The position numbers and the translations under genes are program-made. The notes below the pieces were generated by a model. It searched no databases and was not told the origin of the DNA. It saw only the letters and a program-made list of their open reading frames with translations. Source: JBBQBM01 sp964554485 (GTDB lineage: Bacteria; Patescibacteriota; Saccharimonadia; Saccharimonadales; JAGQMS01). From it: a DNA stretch of 64,000 bases. The stretch is taken from the NCBI GenBank assembly GCA_964554485.1, contig CAZKOX010000002.1:45645-109644 (forward strand). Reading direction: 5' to 3'. Positions 23,758-32,871 of this stretch are shown piece by piece. Each line of letters starts with the position of its first letter. Positions within the stretch are counted from its first letter, which is position 1.

Positions 23758-24565
23758 AAGCTTTGGTTTTAGTTTTCTTTTTTTCGAGACGGTCTTTGGC
23801 TCTGGTTTCTTTTATATCCTGATCAACTTTAGTGTCATATTCTTCCGCGGCTTTAATCTTTTTAAGATTCACTACCTCACCATGAGCAAGTTCCTGATCG
23901 TGTTGTATCTGTCCGTCTCGTAAATATATAACCCGACTAGCATAAGCCGTCAGTTCGGCGTTGTGGGTGACCATAATTATTGTGTTACCTCCGCGGTTAA
24001 TGTCCCGCAGCAATTCCATAATTTGCTTACTAGAGGCTGAATCAAGATTTCCGGTTGGTTCGTCGGCGATGACGATGCTAGGTTTATTAATAAGTGCGCG
24101 TGCTATTGCCACTCTTTGAGCTTGTCCGCCGCTAAGCTGCCTCGGGAAGTAGTATTCTCGCTTTTTTAGGCCTACTTTTTCGAGCATCGCACTGGAGCGT
24201 TTCAGCCGCCTGATCGTGCCGCCGCCTTTGTAGGCTAGGGGTAGGGCGACATTATCAAGAACCGTCATTCGTGGTAGAAGATTAAAAGATTGAAAAATAA
24301 AACCGATGTGGTCTCGGCGAGCCTTGGCGCGTTGATTACTTCTAAGCCGCGAAACAACTCGTGTATCGAGCTGATAAACACCGTGCGAAGGTCGATCAAG
24401 CATACCGATTATATTAAGCAGAGTGCTTTTTCCGGAACCACTTGGGCCCATGATGGCTACAAACTCACCCTTATCAACATGCAGGTTGATATCATCAAGG
24501 GCTACAGTGGTGGCATCGCCGAATCCAAAGATTTTGGTGACATTAATAAGGCTTATGGCTGACAT
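23678..24565 (-). CDS. MacB/LolD-type ABC transporter ATPase
   Basis: 295 residues. Walker A GPSGSGKST near residue 40, signature LSGGQAQRVAIARAL, Walker B IVIADEPTGNLDS, switch His in VTHNAEL. It powers the permease encoded downstream. The catalytic domain ends near residue 225. A Lys/Arg-rich tail follows, and its last 26 or so residues are encoded within the structured repeat at 23588-23757, suggesting the repeat inserted at the original 3' end and extended the frame. Confidence 0.93.
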   Translation of the reverse strand: MSAISLINVTKIFGFGDATTVALDDINLHVDKGEFVAIMGPSGSGKSTLLNIIGMLDRPSHGVYQLDTRVVSRLRSNQRAKARRDHIGFIFQSFNLLPRMTVLDNVALPLAYKGGGTIRRLKRSSAMLEKVGLKKREYYFPRQLSGGQAQRVAIARALINKPSIVIADEPTGNLDSASSKQIMELLRDINRGGNTIIMVTHNAELTAYASRVIYLRDGQIQHDQELAHGEVVNLKKIKAAEEYDTKVDQDIKETRAKDRLEKKKTKTKASTPSALRSVSAQKGSTERGRTRSTLK

Positions 24566-24633
24566 GCATCAATATTAATCTGTAATTTTAGTTTCAACAA
24601 GTAAACCGCTCAAAGTATAATGGCGAAGGCCGA

Positions 24634-24723
24634 GGAGAGATGTCCGAGTGGTTTAAGGAGCACGCTTGGAAAGTGTGTGTATCCGCAAGGGTACCGCGGG
24701 TTCGAATCCCGCTCTCTCCGCCA
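24634..24723 (+). tRNA. tRNA-Ser (anticodon GGA)
   Basis: Class II tRNA, 90 nt with CCA: acceptor GGAGAGA/TCTCTCC, anticodon stem CACGC/GTGTG with loop TTGGAAA (anticodon GGA, codons UCC/UCU), variable arm, T-arm GCGGG-TTCGAAT-CCCGC. TATAAT at 24616-24621 is its -10. Confidence 0.94.
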
Positions 24724-24743
24724 ATAACCGGTACAATATATGT

Positions 24744-25424
24744 ATGAAGCGGTTGAATGAGCTGATACTACGTCGATTACTTGCGATTTTATTATTTTTT
24801 AGCTCTGTCGCCGTATTAATGCTTGCCAGTCGATTATTTGTGACCGGGTCTACCAGACTAGGATTCTTAATCTGGAACATGATGTTGGCATGGATACCTC
24901 TAGCTGCCGCCCTTTGGTTTGTGCCGACTGGCCGTTCTCGGCGTCCGTTTATCTCGGCTGTTCTGCTTATTATCTGGTTGTTATTCTTGCCAAATACATT
25001 TTATATCCTGAGCGATTTTATCCATTTACGAGCTTTGGGTGACATAAATATATTGTTCGATGTTGTTATGTTATTTCTTTACAGCTGTATTGGTTTTGGT
25101 ATTGGAATAATGAGTCTAGGGATCATTCATTCATGGTTGAGGCGAGCGCTTAGTAATTTTTTATCAACATCTCTAATCTACGTCTCTATTTTACTTTGTA
25201 GTTTTGCGATTTATCTTGGACGTTTCTTGCGTTGGAATTCTTGGGATATTGTAGTTAACCCACTTGGTCTACTGGTGGATATTTCCGACCGAGTCGTAGC
25301 GCCGCTTGATCACCCAAAAACATTGTCTACGACCTTTGTTTTCTTTATTTTTATTAGTTTGGTTTATAGCGCTGCGTGGTGGCTAAAACATAATTTTAGT
25401 TCTCTGCTGAATAGGGAAGTATAA
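24744..25424 (+). CDS. DUF1361 membrane protein
   Basis: 226 residues, about six membrane helices, with DUF1361 hallmarks FLPNTFYILSDFIHL and GRFLRWNSWDIV. The function of the family is unknown. The frame runs upstream into the tRNA, so the start is taken at ATG 24744, 6 nt after TACAAT (24732-24737): a leaderless message. Ends 12 nt before argS. Confidence 0.88.
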   Translation: MKRLNELILRRLLAILLFFSSVAVLMLASRLFVTGSTRLGFLIWNMMLAWIPLAAALWFVPTGRSRRPFISAVLLIIWLLFLPNTFYILSDFIHLRALGDINILFDVVMLFLYSCIGFGIGIMSLGIIHSWLRRALSNFLSTSLIYVSILLCSFAIYLGRFLRWNSWDIVVNPLGLLVDISDRVVAPLDHPKTLSTTFVFFIFISLVYSAAWWLKHNFSSLLNREV

Positions 25425-25436
25425 TAGCTTAAGAAG

Positions 25437-27110
25437 ATGAAAGAGGCGCTCGAAAGACAGATTAGTAATATTGTTCAGAAGTTATTTAACTCTGATCCAA
25501 AAATTGTATTAACACGACCTGAAGCAAAGTTTGGCGACTTTAGCACGAATGTTGCAATGCAACTTGGCGGCAAGCCGACCGAAAACGCTAGCAAAATAAT
25601 TGAGGAATTAGAAAAACTTAATGAAGTATCTAGTGCTGTAATTGCCGGTCCTGGATTTATCAACATTATTCTTAATGACGACATCCTCCAATCTGTTATT
25701 CCAGAAGTTTTGGCCAAAGGAGAAGCTTACGGCAAGAACAATATGTATGCCGGTAAGACGGTTGTAGCTGAATACTCTGACCCAAACCCGTTCAAAGTTT
25801 TACATGCCGGTCATCTATACACCACCCTGATCGGTGATGTTATTGCTAATCTTTTAGAATCTGCCGGAGCTCAAGTAAAGCGCGTCAACTTTGGCGGAGA
25901 TGTTGGTCTGCACGTCGGGACGACCATGTGGGCAATCATTCAAGAACTTGGTGGTGAAAGCCCTGAAAAACTGGCAGAAATAAAAGTTGATGAACGAATG
26001 CGTTGGGTTAGTGCACAATACGTTAAAGGTAGCCAGGCTCTTGCCGATGACGAAGCAGCTCAAGCCGAAATCAGAGACATAAACAAGCGTGTTTATGCTC
26101 TGCATGAAACTAATGATCACGAATCTCCGTTTGCTCAAATTTATTGGACCTGTCGGCAGTGGAGTTATGATGGTTTTAATGATCTATATAAGTTATTGCA
26201 GGTTGCTCCGTTTGATAAATATTATCCAGAGAGCGAGACAACCGAACTTGGCCTTAAATCTGTTAATGAGGGCTTAAAGAGTGGTGTTTTTGAAAAATCC
26301 GATGGCGCGGTAGTTCTAAAGGGTGAGTCTAAAGGTCTGCACACCAGAGTATTCCTAACCTCTGAAGGACTTCCTACGTATGAGGCCAAAGATCTTGGCT
26401 TGGCTCTAACCAAGTGGCGGGATTATCACTTTGACCAAAGCATAATGATTACCGGTAATGACATTGTTGAATATATGAAAGTTGTTCAGTTGGCGCTTTA
26501 TGCTTTCCAGCCGGAAATATGCGAAAGGTCCAAGCACCTGACACATGGCATGCTAAAGCTGGCGGGTGGTCAAAAAATGAGCAGTCGAAAAGGCAATGTT
26601 TTGCTTGCGAGTGAGGTTCTTGAATCGGCTGAAGCAGCTAATAAAACTCATTCTGGAAAAGACCAACACGAAACAGTCCTTGCGGCCATTAAATACGCCT
26701 TCTTAAAACAGCGTATCGGTGGTGATATTATTTATAACCCCGAAGAATCAGTAAGTATTTTAGGCAATTCCGGGCCATATTTGCAGTACGCTCACGCCAG
26801 AGCCATGTCGATTTTAAAAAAGAGCCCAAACGGGGCAGACGCCTATAAACTTGATGCCACAGAGCGCCAATTGGTGCGAAAAATTGGCGAATTTACAGAG
26901 GTAGTTGAAGCAGCAGTCAATGAACTGTCGCCGCACCTAGTTTGTACATATTTGTATGAATTAGCGCAGGAATTTAATAGTTTTTATGAAGCAAATCGTG
27001 TGATTGGCGACGACCGAGAAGGTATGCGCCTAAGCCTTGTAGGTGCCTATGTACGTGTTTTAAAAAACGGCCTCAAAATTCTGGGCGTAACTGCTCCAGA
27101 TAGTATGTAG
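25437..27110 (+). CDS. argS: Arginyl-tRNA synthetase
   Basis: 557 residues, class I synthetase charging tRNA-Arg. N-terminal Add-1 domain, HIGH-type motif DPNPFKVLHAGHL near residue 114, KMSSRKGNV near residue 380, and the C-terminal DALR anticodon-binding domain (QYAHARAMSIL onward). TATAAT lies across the end of the preceding gene, with AAGAAG before ATG 25437, so it may have its own promoter. Confidence 0.95.
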   Translation: MKEALERQISNIVQKLFNSDPKIVLTRPEAKFGDFSTNVAMQLGGKPTENASKIIEELEKLNEVSSAVIAGPGFINIILNDDILQSVIPEVLAKGEAYGKNNMYAGKTVVAEYSDPNPFKVLHAGHLYTTLIGDVIANLLESAGAQVKRVNFGGDVGLHVGTTMWAIIQELGGESPEKLAEIKVDERMRWVSAQYVKGSQALADDEAAQAEIRDINKRVYALHETNDHESPFAQIYWTCRQWSYDGFNDLYKLLQVAPFDKYYPESETTELGLKSVNEGLKSGVFEKSDGAVVLKGESKGLHTRVFLTSEGLPTYEAKDLGLALTKWRDYHFDQSIMITGNDIVEYMKVVQLALYAFQPEICERSKHLTHGMLKLAGGQKMSSRKGNVLLASEVLESAEAANKTHSGKDQHETVLAAIKYAFLKQRIGGDIIYNPEESVSILGNSGPYLQYAHARAMSILKKSPNGADAYKLDATERQLVRKIGEFTEVVEAAVNELSPHLVCTYLYELAQEFNSFYEANRVIGDDREGMRLSLVGAYVRVLKNGLKILGVTAPDSM

Positions 27111-27169
27111 GCAAGTTGGTGTGCTTTCTACCCTAGGCTTTTTTTAGCTAGGCGGAGTAAAATGAAGCT

Positions 27170-27556
27170 ATGAAGTTTATCACCACAGCAAAAGAACTAA
27201 CCATTGTTCTAGACCGTAAGGAGCAAATTGCCGCTTTGAAGGCCAAGATCGTGATAAAAAGATCAGAACTTAAAGAACTTCGGTGGTGTGACATTTTCTC
27301 GGACTGGAATCGTTGGGAAGTTCGCTTACCTGGAGCTGCAATTCCAGGACGATTAATTGCTGGATCGTATTGGACAGAAAAGGGTTGGGATTTTCTATAT
27401 TTACGTCGACCGGTAGGCTTTCGGAAGCCCAAAGTAGCCGACGTTATTATTATTGAGCTAAAAGGACACGGTCGCTACGAAAGAGTTATTTTTAGTGCGT
27501 CAAAGAAGGACTTTGAACATCTCAGTAAATGGCAAAAAGGATCTTTAAAAAAATGA
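27170..27556 (+). CDS. Hypothetical protein upstream of orn
   Basis: 128 residues, basic, no recognised domain. Helical N-terminus (DRKEQIAALKAKIVIKRSELK), then a strand-rich half with WEVRLPGAAIPGR and WDFLYLRRP. Its stop overlaps the orn start by ATGA, so the two are translationally coupled. A small RNA- or protein-binding fold is possible but unsupported. Confidence 0.68.
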   Translation: MKFITTAKELTIVLDRKEQIAALKAKIVIKRSELKELRWCDIFSDWNRWEVRLPGAAIPGRLIAGSYWTEKGWDFLYLRRPVGFRKPKVADVIIIELKGHGRYERVIFSASKKDFEHLSKWQKGSLKK

Positions 27557-28140
27557 ATAACTTTCCGACTAGGTTATTTTGGATAGACCTTGAGATGACT
27601 GGTTTGAGGCCGGCCAAGGATAAGATCACCGAAGTAGCAGTAATTATTACTGACTTCGACCTTAACGAATTAGCAACCTACGAAGCGTCCGTTAAACATC
27701 CCGAAGCAGTTCTTAGAAAATTAACAAGCGAAAGTGTTTGGCATACGACCCAGCCAGAATATACCGAAAAAATAATTCAGGACAGCTTGAAAGGCAAGTC
27801 GGAAGATATCGTGCAGCAAGAACTTATTCAATTGGTTCAAAAACACATTGGCTTATCAAAAAAACCAGCTGACTACCCACATTTTCCTGGAAGTCTTGAA
27901 GCAAAAGGCGAGGTCTTTTTAGCTGGCAATTCGATAGCTACCGACCAGGCATTTATTGATCTGCAGTGGCCAGATTTTGCAAGAATACTGCATTATCGAA
28001 CATTAGATGTCAGTAGCTTTAAGCTTTGGTTGTTAGGCTCAAAACACCTAGCTAAATTTGAAAAACGCATGTCACATCGAGCGCTGGACGACATCCGCGA
28101 ATCAATTGCCGAGATGAAATACTATACCGAGAATATGTAA
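27553..28140 (+). CDS. orn: Oligoribonuclease (DEDDh exonuclease)
   Basis: 195 residues from ATG 27553. DEDDh exonuclease motifs: WIDLEMTGL (Asp, Glu) at the N-terminus, AGNSIATDQAFI (second Asp), and HRALDDIRESI (His, Asp) near the C-terminus. Orn degrades di- to pentaribonucleotides at the end of mRNA decay. An upstream in-frame ATG at 27529 exists; 27553 is preferred because it makes the ATGA overlap and matches the family start. Confidence 0.9.
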   Translation: MNNFPTRLFWIDLEMTGLRPAKDKITEVAVIITDFDLNELATYEASVKHPEAVLRKLTSESVWHTTQPEYTEKIIQDSLKGKSEDIVQQELIQLVQKHIGLSKKPADYPHFPGSLEAKGEVFLAGNSIATDQAFIDLQWPDFARILHYRTLDVSSFKLWLLGSKHLAKFEKRMSHRALDDIRESIAEMKYYTENM

Positions 28141-28490
28141 TGGAACCACTTAATCATAAAACGGTCGAAGATTACGTTTTGAGCTTTCCGAACTCTCGTA
28201 GGGATTTTCCTTTTGGCGATGAGGTTGCGGTATACAAAACAAAAATTGGCGACGAAGAAAAAATGTATGCATTGATTCAAGAAGAGAAGTTACCGGTTCG
28301 AATTAGCCTAAAATGCGATCCTCAGCTGTCAGAGCTATTGCGTGAAAAATATGAAACTGTCATGCCTGGATATCATCTGAACAAAAAGCATTGGAATACG
28401 ATTGTGCTAACCGGACAAATGCCCTGGGAAGAAGTAAAGAGTCTAATACTACTAAGCTACAATCTTGTTACTGAGCGGACGAATAATTAA
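28140..28490 (+). CDS. MmcQ/YjbR family protein
   Basis: 116 residues, the normal length of MmcQ/YjbR (DUF419) proteins with a double-wing CyaY-like fold: LSFPNSRRDFPFGDEVAVYK, ISLKCDP, and MPGYHLNKKHWNTIVL are characteristic. Function unproven, probably DNA- or ligand-binding. It starts on the last base of the orn stop codon (TAATG), so it is the third gene of the operon. It overlaps the convergent gene by 23 nt. Confidence 0.88.
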   Translation: MEPLNHKTVEDYVLSFPNSRRDFPFGDEVAVYKTKIGDEEKMYALIQEEKLPVRISLKCDPQLSELLREKYETVMPGYHLNKKHWNTIVLTGQMPWEEVKSLILLSYNLVTERTNN

Positions 28491-29082
28491 AGGGTAGAAG
28501 CTCAGCATGAGCATTAAATACCCTGATTGTGTTCTTTATTTTTGTGTTGCTTTGGGCCATAAAAACATCTGCTAGCCTTTCTTCGTAGCTTACTAATTTA
28601 TCGTCGAATAAACTACTATAAACCGAATCAAAGTCGTTTGCCGTTCTAGCTTCTTCAAGTTTTGCGTCATTGCTCTCGGTCTTATATTTTGAGAGATCCG
28701 TTTCAACCAGCTTCACATCGAGGCTGCTAATCATTTTTTTGGTCTTTATAAGGTCGCTTAGGATTGTTAAATAGCTGGTTTGAGCAGATCCACGAACATT
28801 GGTGTTAACGCTATTTTTTACGCCAATTTCGGCCACTCTAACAAGTTCTGTTTGATAAGCCGCAAGGTCGATAAGCTCGGCAGATCCACGCCGATTTTTT
28901 GCTTGAATAACAGACATAAAAACGAAAATCAGAACAATCAATACTATTCCCGCAATAATAATAGTTAGTGTGCGTTGGGCCTTAGAATTGCTAGTTCTAA
29001 AACGTCTTGGTTTGGGAGGAGTTGACTGCAAAATAAAATCTAGATCTGGTGGAGTGGTAGAGGTTGGCTGTTGCGGCTGCAT
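28468..29082 (-). CDS. Single-helix membrane protein, unknown function
   Basis: 204 residues: a cytosolic Pro/Gln-rich start, one helix at about 35-58 (LTIIIAGIVLIVLIFVFMSV), then about 145 outer residues, mainly helical. No family recognised. The promoter is clear: TTGCAC, 17-nt spacer, TATGCT, only 6 nt before ATG 29082. It lies just beyond the terminator of the large RNA. Confidence 0.72.
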   Translation of the reverse strand: MQPQQPTSTTPPDLDFILQSTPPKPRRFRTSNSKAQRTLTIIIAGIVLIVLIFVFMSVIQAKNRRGSAELIDLAAYQTELVRVAEIGVKNSVNTNVRGSAQTSYLTILSDLIKTKKMISSLDVKLVETDLSKYKTESNDAKLEEARTANDFDSVYSSLFDDKLVSYEERLADVFMAQSNTKIKNTIRVFNAHAELLPFNYSSAQ

Positions 29083-29124
29083 TGTTTAAGCATAACTGAT
29101 TAGTCTGGGCGGTGCAAAATATGG

Positions 29125-29168
29125 CTATAAAAGAAAGTCCCCCGTGCGCCTATGAGGGCGCACGGGGG
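29125..29168 (-). terminator. Terminator of the large structured RNA
   Basis: On the minus strand CCCCCGTGCGCC-CTCATA-GGCGCACGGGGG, a perfect 12-bp stem, then ACTTTCTTTT. It is the 3' boundary of the RNA that starts near 29940. Confidence 0.9.
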
Positions 29169-29940
29169 TGAGCTGACGGAGCAAGGCAAGTATCACTCAT
29201 CAACGCAGTTTCAGCTGCGGAGACTGGTCGTTAGCGGCGACCAGTCACGTCAGGTTATTTTTGGCTCAATCCGCTTATTAGCAGAGAGCAGTGAAGGTAT
29301 TGATCTCGTAGTGAGTCTTCGAGAACATCTCGACGATTTGGTCGAAATGTTTTGTCCGCTTAAGCGGACGGCTCGAAGGTCTACTACGAGATTGACCCCG
29401 GGTCTCTATCGAGACTCTGGCGGCGTCCATTCAAGGACCCGGGGTCTTGACCGGCAGCCAGCAGTAGGGCATTACTGCGGCGCCAGTGATTTTAAGGGGA
29501 GCAAGTTAATGCTCAACCTTTATTGAAAGACCATGGAGGTCCGGCGGGTTGCCCCGCCGAACCTCCTCTTAGGGCGTAGGAGTTCGAAGTAGGTTGCCCT
29601 ACATCGCTTGCTTCGCCTTCGCTGGACCGACGCACACTGGCTTGGGTTTAAAGCCCATGGGCGCGGGTATCTATTCCGCACCATTCCCAGCTGTCGGTGT
29701 CTCTGTGTTTTCGCCTTGCGGCGAGGCAGGGAGTCCGCATGGGTCTCCCACTGGCTCCGCTCGTCAGTTCCAGCCCAGGCGAACCCGGGGTTGACGGTAG
29801 ACGAACGGAGTATGTTTGCTACTTTGTAGCGATATCGAACCTCTGGGGTTAATCCAAAAATACCATAACGCTACAAAGAAGACCGCCTTTTTTAAAAAAA
29901 TACCTTCACTTGTAAAATAACACCTACAAAAAAGTAGGTA
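29125..29940 (-). ncRNA. Large structured non-coding RNA, unassigned family
   Basis: About 810 nt between a near-consensus promoter and a strong terminator on the minus strand, with no convincing reading frame. It is GC-rich in an AT-leaning neighbourhood and dense in helices: CTTTGTAGCG/CGCTACAAAG near the 5' end; CGCC-GCAA-GGCG, GTAGG-GCAA-CCTAC and CGGCGGG-GCAA-CCCGCCG hairpins (29542-29561 for the last); GACCCGGGGTC-type and ATCTCGTAGT/ACTACGAGAT long stems; GACTGGTCG/CGACCAGTC. GNRA loops and a U-G pair exist only on the minus strand. The conserved P4 strings of RNase P, the tmRNA tRNA-like ends and the SRP GGAAGCAGC loop are not found. Confidence 0.75.
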
Positions 29941-29946
29941 AGTAAT

Positions 29947-29976
29947 GTTATACCAGATTACGTGTTAGAATGTCAA
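29947..29976 (-). promoter_or_regulatory. Promoter of the large structured RNA
   Basis: Minus strand TTGACA, 18-nt spacer, TATAAC (extended TGG just before it). The predicted start is near 29940, followed by ACCTAC-TTTTTT-GTAGGT. It overlaps the upstream region of the divergent dnaG. Confidence 0.82.
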
Positions 29977-30010
29977 CATAAATAGTTAATGTTTTACAGA
30001 GGTAGCAATT

Positions 30011-31753
30011 TTGGACGCGGTTGAGGACATAAAAGCAAAGTTATCGATTGAGGAAGTGATTGGTGATTACCTCGAGCTTAAGCGTGCCGGGCGAAATTTA
30101 AAAGCCAATAGTCCCTTCAGCAACGAAAAAACACCTAGTTTCATGGTTAGCCCAGAAAAACAGATCTGGCACGACTTTTCTAGCAACCGCGGTGGCAACA
30201 TGTTTAGCTTTGTAATGGAGATGGAAGGGGTCGATTTTCGTGGAGCTTTGGAACTTCTTGCCCGTAAGGCCGGAATCGATCTAAGCCAATACAACCGTGG
30301 GCCAGATAACAGTCAGCGAAAAGCTAGATTATCTGAAGCATTAGAGCTTGCCACAAAGTACTTTCAACAAGCCTTGGTTAAATCGCCGTCGGCTCAAGAC
30401 TATTTGCTTAAAAAGCGTGGTTTTACAAAAAACACTCTAACAACCTTTCGACTTGGTTATTCACCGGACAGCACTGACGGCTTAGTATGGGCACTTAAAA
30501 AACGCGGTTTTACAGAAGAAGAAATAAAAGCCGCCGGCCTAGGCACGCAGCGTTACAGCGGATTTTCAGATATGTTTCGGGGTCGAATTATGGTGCCGCT
30601 CAAAGATCCGCAAGGCGCGGTTATTGGGTTTACAGCTCGTATATTAATTGACGACCCTAATGCTCCAAAATATTTTAATACTCCACAAACACTTTTATAC
30701 GACAAAGGCCGACATATTTTTGGACTGTCGGAGGCTAAGCAGGCGATTCGCTCTAGCGGCTATGTAGTAATGGTTGAAGGTAATCTTGATGTAATTTCGA
30801 GCCATCAGGCCGGCGTGAAGCAGGTAATTGCCACGGCCGGCACGGCGCTGACTGACTATCATCTAAAAACTTTGTCGCGTTTTTCAGAAGATATTCGAAT
30901 TGCATTTGACCAAGACGAAGCCGGTCTTCGGGCTACAGAACGAGCGATTGGAATGGCCGCCGCTGCCGGTATTCGATTGAGTGTTATCGACATCGAAGAC
31001 GGCAAAGACCCCGACGAACTAGCCAGTAAAAATCCAAAGGCTTGGGCGGCAGCCGTTGATAAGCCAGTTTATGCCATGGACTGGTTGCGCCATAGGTACA
31101 TGAAGTTAAACGATATAACTTCTGCGTCAGGCAAGAAAAACTACACTTCACTAATGCTAAAAGTTATCTCAACCCTCCAAGATCCGGTTGAGCAAGAACA
31201 TTATCTTGATGCTCTAGCTAAAGATATTGATGCTAGTCGCTCGGCAATTCGTAGTAAGTACAGCCAATTTAAAGAAGGGGCAGAGAGGCGCTACAAACGA
31301 CCAAGAGTCGAACCGGTTCAATCTGGTCCCGATCCACACGTTTATCAAGACCATCTCCTTGCACTGTTAATCGGTTATCCGATAACTCGTCGGGTGCTTG
31401 AAACTATCGACAATGAGCCGGTTTTTGCCAGTCCTGAGCGTCAATTTGTATTTGAATATATTGCCCTGCATCCCCACGACAGTATTACCGACGTCCCAGA
31501 GGATTTGCAAAATACCACCGACTATGTGAAAATCCTCTTATTACTTGCAGAAGAGCTATATGCGACGTTTGACGCCAATGAGCGTCTCAGAGAGGCACAC
31601 GACCTCGTTCGTCACCTGCAGAAGGATTATAAAAAGTCAGAGATAAACAAACTTAGTGCTGCTGTTCGCGACGCCGAAGAACGTGGCGACGAAAAAGAAG
31701 TAGCGAAGCTGTTGGGCAGTTTTAACAACCTCTTAAAACAAGACAAGGAGTAA
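30011..31753 (+). CDS. dnaG: DNA primase DnaG (zinc ligands lost)
   Basis: 580 residues starting at TTG 30011 (AGAGGT upstream). TOPRIM core with VMVEGNLDVISSHQAGV and FDQDEAGLRATERA, and a C-terminal helicase-interaction region. It makes RNA primers for DNA replication. The N-terminal zinc-ribbon fold is recognisable (SPFSNEKTPSFMVSPEKQ), but the C-H-C-C ligands are replaced by Ser34, Ser37, Asp55 and Ser58, so it cannot bind zinc in the usual way. It is 2 nt before rpoD, the classic dnaG-rpoD macromolecular synthesis pair. Confidence 0.95.
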   Translation: MDAVEDIKAKLSIEEVIGDYLELKRAGRNLKANSPFSNEKTPSFMVSPEKQIWHDFSSNRGGNMFSFVMEMEGVDFRGALELLARKAGIDLSQYNRGPDNSQRKARLSEALELATKYFQQALVKSPSAQDYLLKKRGFTKNTLTTFRLGYSPDSTDGLVWALKKRGFTEEEIKAAGLGTQRYSGFSDMFRGRIMVPLKDPQGAVIGFTARILIDDPNAPKYFNTPQTLLYDKGRHIFGLSEAKQAIRSSGYVVMVEGNLDVISSHQAGVKQVIATAGTALTDYHLKTLSRFSEDIRIAFDQDEAGLRATERAIGMAAAAGIRLSVIDIEDGKDPDELASKNPKAWAAAVDKPVYAMDWLRHRYMKLNDITSASGKKNYTSLMLKVISTLQDPVEQEHYLDALAKDIDASRSAIRSKYSQFKEGAERRYKRPRVEPVQSGPDPHVYQDHLLALLIGYPITRRVLETIDNEPVFASPERQFVFEYIALHPHDSITDVPEDLQNTTDYVKILLLLAEELYATFDANERLREAHDLVRHLQKDYKKSEINKLSAAVRDAEERGDEKEVAKLLGSFNNLLKQDKE

Positions 31754-31755
31754 TT

Positions 31756-32871
31756 TTGGGAAAAAAAGACGATATTAGTGATGTAATGCAAAAAACCAAA
31801 CAAGATCTACTTGCTAAGGCTAAGGCTGAAGGCAAAATTGAACAGAAAGATATTTTTTCAGCCATTCCCGACACTGCCGAAAACCTCGATGTTCTCGACA
31901 GTCTCTATACTGACTTGGCCGAAGCTAACATCGCAATCACTGCCGGCGATGAACCAGCCGATGTCGAAACTGCAGACGAATGGGCGGTTGAAGACGGTGA
32001 AGAAGAAATCGTACTCGAAGAAAAAGTTTATCTAGATGATATCGCCGATGACTCAGTGCGACTCTACCTTCGAGAAATCGGTAAAATACCACTTCTAACC
32101 TCTGAAGAAGAGTTGGCTTTGGCGCATCGTGTAGTTGCAGGCGAAAAACGCGCTAAAGACAAGATGGCCGAAGCTAACATGCGTCTTGTGGTGTCGATAG
32201 CCAAACGCTATGTTGGCCGTGGACTCGACCTACTAGACCTTATTCAAGAGGGAAATACCGGTTTACTACGAGCAGTTGAAAAGTTCGACCCCGACAAGGG
32301 CTTTAAATTTTCGACTTATGCAACTTGGTGGATTCGACAGGCTATCACGCGAGCCATAGCCGATCAGGCTCGAACAATTCGTATTCCAGTACACATGGTT
32401 GAAACAATCAATAAATTGCTTCGCACTCAAAGGCGACTCACTCAAGAGCTAAACCGCGAGCCAACCAACGAAGAAATCGCCAAAGAGATGGAAATCGAAG
32501 TCGAAAAAGTCGAACACATCATGAAGATTAAGCAGGAGATTCATTCGCTTGACCAAAGTGTCCGCGACGATGACGAAGATACGACTCTTGCAGATTTTGT
32601 GCCTGACGAAGATTCTAAACTTCCGGAAGAAATGGCCGGCGAACAGCTTTTGAAGACTCAAGTTAAAGATATGCTCAGCATGTTGACCGACCGCGAACAA
32701 AAAATTCTTAAACTACGATTTGGTCTTGAAGATGGCAAGAGCCACACACTTGAAGAAGTAGGTCAAGAATTCTCGGTTACTCGTGAACGTATTCGCCAAA
32801 TTGAGGCCAAAGCACTCGCTAAACTTCGAAAACACAAAGACGCTAAGCGACTACTCGACTATATTCGCTAG
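31756..32871 (+). CDS. rpoD: Primary sigma factor (sigma-70)
   Basis: 371 residues from TTG 31756 (AAGGAG, 6-nt spacing). Region 1.2 (DSVRLYLREIGKIPLL), region 2 (ANMRLVVSIAKRYVGRGL, LIQEGNTGLLRAVEKFD, FSTYATWWIRQAITRA), region 3, and region 4 with helix-turn-helix HTLEEVGQEFSVTRERIRQIE. The N-terminal 80 residues are acidic and unlike a full region 1.1. It should recognise the TTGACA/TATAAT promoters seen in the window. Overlaps the convergent kinase-like gene by 4 nt. Confidence 0.97.
   Translation: MGKKDDISDVMQKTKQDLLAKAKAEGKIEQKDIFSAIPDTAENLDVLDSLYTDLAEANIAITAGDEPADVETADEWAVEDGEEEIVLEEKVYLDDIADDSVRLYLREIGKIPLLTSEEELALAHRVVAGEKRAKDKMAEANMRLVVSIAKRYVGRGLDLLDLIQEGNTGLLRAVEKFDPDKGFKFSTYATWWIRQAITRAIADQARTIRIPVHMVETINKLLRTQRRLTQELNREPTNEEIAKEMEIEVEKVEHIMKIKQEIHSLDQSVRDDDEDTTLADFVPDEDSKLPEEMAGEQLLKTQVKDMLSMLTDREQKILKLRFGLEDGKSHTLEEVGQEFSVTRERIRQIEAKALAKLRKHKDAKRLLDYIR

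Noticed and set aside
29594..29829. Short plus-strand reading frames of 66-73 codons
   Set aside because: They lie inside the helices of the minus-strand RNA, lack ribosome sites, and their composition follows the stems.
29125..29940. RNase P RNA, tmRNA or SRP RNA on either strand
   Set aside because: The conserved GGAAAGTCC and ACAGAA strings of RNase P, the tRNA-like ends and resume codon context of tmRNA, and the SRP GGAAGCAGC loop were looked for and not found. AGAAAGTCCCCC at 29132 on the plus strand is part of the terminator arm.
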